A DNA stretch of 17,581 nucleotides from Gammaproteobacteria bacterium (GTDB lineage Bacteria; Pseudomonadota; Gammaproteobacteria; Magnimaribacterales; Magnimaribacteraceae): contig PCBA01000040.1 in assembly GCA_002730855.1 (NCBI GenBank), positions 1-17,581 of the forward strand, read 5' to 3'. Below are positions 14,742 to 17,581 of this stretch, one piece after another. The position numbers and the translations under genes were made by a program. Below the pieces are notes generated by a model. The model did not search any database. It was not told the DNA's origin and saw nothing but the letters and a program-made list of their open reading frames with translations. Positions within the stretch are counted from its first letter, which is position 1. Each line of letters opens with the position of its first letter.

Positions 14742-15299
14742 TTGAATACATTAAAAGCAATTCATAGTAGGACCTCTGTTGCAATTCTTACGGATCCAGT
14801 CCCTAGTAAAGAGGAGATGGAAGAGATTTACAAAGGTGCCTTAAGAGCACCTGATCATGCTTGGTTGAGGCCTTGGAAGTTTATAGAAGTAAGAGGTAAC
14901 TCTAGAAAAAGGCTAGCAGACTCTTTTATACAGGCTTCCGTGGCTTCAGGTGAGGAAATGACCCAAGAACTGAGGCAAAAGCTTGAAAAGGCGCCTTATA
15001 GAGCACCTATGGTTATCGTTTTGGCTGCTGATATAAAAGAACATCCAAAAGTCCCCAAAATAGAACAAATTATTTCCTTAGGAGCTTCTGCGCAGAATAT
15101 ACTCCTTGGCCTGCATGATTTTGGTTATTCAGCGATCTGGAGAACTGGAAAAATGGCTTTTAATCAGCATATTACTGATGCCTTAAAACTGCCTGCTAAT
15201 TATGAGGTTATAGGATATCTTTACGTAGGAACGCCTTCCGGGCATATAAAATCCTTACCCGAACTAGAATTAAGTGACCATCTAACGAGGTGGGATTAA
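14742..15299 (+). CDS. Nitroreductase family protein, YdjA-like
   Basis: The 185-residue protein matches the minimal YdjA type of the FMN-dependent nitroreductase family (E. coli YdjA about 183). Landmarks are the N-terminal IHSRTSV segment that contacts FMN phosphate, RAPDHAWLRPWKF (34-46), the APYRAPMVIV segment, and the C-terminal VIGYLYVGTP. Such enzymes are homodimers using NAD(P)H; the natural substrate of YdjA is unknown. The start is TTG at 14742. An in-frame TAG lies 21 bases upstream and no ATG or GTG lies between, and homology begins at this codon, so TTG is preferred. The Shine-Dalgarno sequence is poor. It lies between two receptor genes in the same direction, with 130 bases before the next; a role in reductive iron release is possible but speculative. 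Confidence 0.9.
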   Translation: MNTLKAIHSRTSVAILTDPVPSKEEMEEIYKGALRAPDHAWLRPWKFIEVRGNSRKRLADSFIQASVASGEEMTQELRQKLEKAPYRAPMVIVLAADIKEHPKVPKIEQIISLGASAQNILLGLHDFGYSAIWRTGKMAFNQHITDALKLPANYEVIGYLYVGTPSGHIKSLPELELSDHLTRWD

Positions 15300-15316
15300 G
15301 CTTACATAAACTTTTC

Positions 15317-15354
15317 CAATTTAATTAACATACATCAATTTAATTGACATACAT
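15317..15354. repeat. Two abutting 19-base direct repeats before the second receptor
   Basis: CAATTTAATTAACATACAT (15317-15335) is followed immediately by CAATTTAATTGACATACAT (15336-15354), differing in one base. Two copies of about two helical turns each, roughly 75 bases before the start codon, look like tandem regulator sites on one face of the DNA. Neither matches a Fur box. The second copy also contains TTGACA (15344-15349), a perfect -35 hexamer, but no -10 box lies at usual spacing. Confidence 0.6.
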
Positions 15355-15363
15355 TATGACAAT
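15343..15363. promoter_or_regulatory. Imperfect inverted repeat overlapping the second 19-base repeat, candidate operator
   Basis: ATTGACATA (15343-15351) and TATGACAAT (15355-15363) pair at 8 of 9 positions around CAT. The dyad includes the TTGACA hexamer. With the direct repeats it suggests a dimeric regulator with one strong and one half-type site. Regulator unknown. Confidence 0.45.
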
Positions 15364-15429
15364 ATTCTCTTCCAAAAACTCCCTAAACGTAGTTAAATGT
15401 CACTGATTTAAATATTTGGGGAGAACCTT

Positions 15430-17581
15430 ATGAAACTTAAAGCATTATTTTTAGGAATTTCTTTAATCACGATACCTTCCTTTACCTTTTCTGCTGAAGA
15501 AGAATCATCTATTTTTGACGAGGTGGTTGTAACTGCTAGAAAAAGAGAAGAAACTTCACAATCTGTACCTATTCCAATAACTGCCTTAGGTGGTGATCAG
15601 CTGGAAGCTAGGAACATAACTGAAATCCAAGATATAACAAAACTAACTCCTAATTTGAGTTTTGAAGCTCAAGGAATTAATTCAACAGTAACCAGTGTTT
15701 TCTTGAGAGGTATTGGGCAAACTAACTGGTCTGAAACACAAGATCCTAAGATTGGAATATATATCGATGGTGTTTATTTGAGTAGAGCTCAAGGTGGAAT
15801 GGTTGATTTAATAGATGTGGAACGTATTGAAGTACTCAGAGGGCCTCAAGGAACTCTTTTTGGAAGAAACACAACAGCCGGATTAATTCATATCATCACA
15901 AAAGACCCAACAGAAGCCTTAGAAGGTTTTGCTAATGTAGGAGTTGGTACTGAAGGACACGTAGTCATGAGAGGAGTCCTAAACGTTCCCATGGGTGATA
16001 AATTATCTGCTAGATTTGCTGTGATGTCTAAAGAGACAGATGGTTTTATTAAAAATCAAATCACTGGAAAAGATCAAGGTAATGAAGATTCTCAATCTTT
16101 TAGAGCATCTTTTAAATACACAGGTGATGCTTATAAAGCTAGATTAACTTTTGATCATTTTGAATCTGACGAATTGGCTACGCTTTCAAGTTGTCGTTTT
16201 ATTGCCCCAGAAAATGGTGCAGTAGCAACCGGTTTCCCTGCAGTTGCTTTCCTAGCAGGAACCTATGACACCATGAGAAAGAATTGTCAGGAAACAAGCA
16301 GATATTTAGGAAGAGACAATAACCCTAATCAAGGTGCAACTACAGACACAGATTCTTTTACTCTTACTCAAAGTCTAGATCTAGGTATAGGAACATTGAC
16401 TATGATTTCAAATCATAGAGAAATAGAAAATTATAACGGTACTTGGGGTTGGGGTATGGGTAGTGGTAATTCACCTACGACTACAACCACAAACCTTTTA
16501 GATGTTATTAATTACGAACAGGAATTCGATGTTGATTCACACGAGATAAGACTGAGTGGAGACACTGATAATTTAAGTTGGACAATTGGTGCTTATACTT
16601 TTGAAGAAGACAATTATGGAATTACCGATGTACCTGTCCTAGGAGGATTTACGCCTCCAGCACCTACTGCATGGCCAATGTTTTATATGGTTATACCTGG
16701 AGTTCTTAACGTAGCCCAAACTGTAATGGGCACTCAAATGTTTGGTTCAAGAACTCAATACAACATTGTGACTAACTCTAACGATGCTTTCTTTGCTGAA
16801 GGCACTTACGTGATAAACGATAAAACAGATATAACCGTTGGTGTAAGAAGAACCGAAGACGATAGAAAATACACTAGAGGCCAATATTTGTATGCGGGCG
16901 ATAATGGCAATAATGTGAAAGGACCATTTGACCCTGGTAATAATTGCCCTGGAAACATAGACCCTACAACGATGATGGCTAAATCTGAAACTTGCTATAA
17001 AGAAGTTGATTACAGTGAAACCACTTCTAGAGTTATTGTAAGTCATGCTACTACAGAAAATGTAATGACTTATGCCAGTTACAGTAAAGGTTATTCATCC
17101 GGTGGTTTCAATCAAGCTATCGACATGAAGGCTTTCCTTCCTGAAGTATCTGATAACTACGAGGTAGGCTTTAAGGGCACTTTCAGAGATGGAACTATGA
17201 GACTGAATGGTACTTACTTCCATAACATTTATGAAAATCAACAAATAACGGTTGGAAGGGTTATCGATGGACAACCTACAGCTGACATAATTAATGCTGA
17301 AGAAGCAAAAATTCAAGGTTTAGAGCTAGAGCTGCTTGCACAATTATCTGATAGCTGGGCAATGACCATGACTTACGGTTTGATGGATGGAATGTATAAC
17401 AGCTTTACTGTTGATGACTATTCTTATGATCCTACTACTTTCGTAACAAGCATTACTACAAGAGACCTAAGCGACACTCCATTTGGGTATTCTGGTGATA
17501 ACGGAAAAAGTCACACATTTGATATGTCTTTTATACACACACAATCATTATCTTCAGGCGCTAATGTTGTAAGTCAGCTTG
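15430..17581 (+). CDS. TonB-dependent outer-membrane receptor, substrate unknown, cut by the window end
   Basis: The frame stays open from the ATG to the last base, giving 717 residues without a stop. GGGGAGA precedes the ATG at good spacing. A signal peptide (about 1-22, ending FSA) is followed by the TonB box DEVVVTARKRE (30-40), a plug domain to about 155 (LRGIGQ, PKIGIYIDGVYL, VERIEVLRGPQGTLFGRNTT, IITKDP) and most of the barrel. YSKGYSSGGFNQ and DNYEVGFKG near residue 560-580 are typical of a large receptor group in marine and sphingomonad-type bacteria whose substrates are mostly unknown. Cys255, Cys286, Cys506 and Cys522 could form loop disulphides. It differs from the upstream FecA-like receptor in sequence type and control region, having no Fur box, so iron is not an obvious substrate. 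Confidence 0.93.
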   Translation, partial: MKLKALFLGISLITIPSFTFSAEEESSIFDEVVVTARKREETSQSVPIPITALGGDQLEARNITEIQDITKLTPNLSFEAQGINSTVTSVFLRGIGQTNWSETQDPKIGIYIDGVYLSRAQGGMVDLIDVERIEVLRGPQGTLFGRNTTAGLIHIITKDPTEALEGFANVGVGTEGHVVMRGVLNVPMGDKLSARFAVMSKETDGFIKNQITGKDQGNEDSQSFRASFKYTGDAYKARLTFDHFESDELATLSSCRFIAPENGAVATGFPAVAFLAGTYDTMRKNCQETSRYLGRDNNPNQGATTDTDSFTLTQSLDLGIGTLTMISNHREIENYNGTWGWGMGSGNSPTTTTTNLLDVINYEQEFDVDSHEIRLSGDTDNLSWTIGAYTFEEDNYGITDVPVLGGFTPPAPTAWPMFYMVIPGVLNVAQTVMGTQMFGSRTQYNIVTNSNDAFFAEGTYVINDKTDITVGVRRTEDDRKYTRGQYLYAGDNGNNVKGPFDPGNNCPGNIDPTTMMAKSETCYKEVDYSETTSRVIVSHATTENVMTYASYSKGYSSGGFNQAIDMKAFLPEVSDNYEVGFKGTFRDGTMRLNGTYFHNIYENQQITVGRVIDGQPTADIINAEEAKIQGLELELLAQLSDSWAMTMTYGLMDGMYNSFTVDDYSYDPTTFVTSITTRDLSDTPFGYSGDNGKSHTFDMSFIHTQSLSSGANVVSQL

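Noticed and set aside
15344..15349. TTGACA as the -35 of a sigma-70 promoter for the second receptor
   Set aside because: No TATAAT-like hexamer lies 16-19 bases downstream. The nearest candidate is only 13 bases away, so it is better read as part of the operator repeat.
15317..15354. Tandem repeat as a CRISPR remnant
   Set aside because: The copies abut with no spacer, are only 19 bases long, number two, and have no cas gene nearby.
16747..17046. Minus-strand open frame of 99 codons inside the second receptor
   Set aside because: The plus-strand receptor frame is continuous and has strong family motifs on both sides of this stretch.

Overview
The window is AT-rich, densely coded bacterial DNA with very short intergenic gaps. 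The longest non-coding stretch is about 145 bases. It looks like a marine gammaproteobacterium with a streamlined genome, perhaps a SAR86-like lineage. The basis is the divergent mltF-purL pair and the alaS-lysC order, both familiar from Gammaproteobacteria, together with two TonB-dependent receptors in 5 kb. The lineage is an inference from gene order and composition. I see no mobile element, CRISPR array, tRNA or rRNA.

Positions 1-577 hold the 5' end of a lytic transglycosylase gene (minus strand, GTG start, cut by the window edge) and a control region shared with purL. That region contains a perfect inverted repeat and a repeated 12-base motif. purL (578-4486) encodes the large single-chain FGAM synthase. 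It meets a Zn-ribbon Nudix hydrolase gene (4476-5027, minus) tail to tail with an 11-base overlap. Positions 5099-11362 look like one long transcription unit: a NudL-type Nudix hydrolase, a gamma-carbonic-anhydrase-like hexapeptide protein, a dienelactone hydrolase, alaS, lysC, and a small three-helix membrane protein whose GTG start overlaps the lysC stop.

Positions 11363-14612 form an iron-uptake module. A Fur-box-like site precedes an FTR1-family iron permease gene. A second intergenic region carries a good sigma-70 promoter buried in a run of Fur-box-like sites, ahead of a FecA-like TonB-dependent receptor. A YdjA-type nitroreductase gene with a TTG start follows. The window ends inside a second, unrelated TonB-dependent receptor. 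Its upstream region has no Fur box but carries a 19-base tandem repeat fused to an inverted repeat, probably an operator for another regulator.

The most informative points are: (1) an internal ribosome-binding site and in-frame ATG in lysC, exactly where known alpha2-beta2 aspartokinases start their beta subunit; (2) an MltF-like enzyme without the usual N-terminal binding-protein domain; (3) a Fur-type receptor-plus-FTR1 iron locus with no periplasmic binding protein, ABC transporter or ferroxidase; (4) two unexplained repeat-type operators. I did not find a wholly new multi-gene system. The iron module with its small His-tailed membrane neighbour is the nearest candidate.
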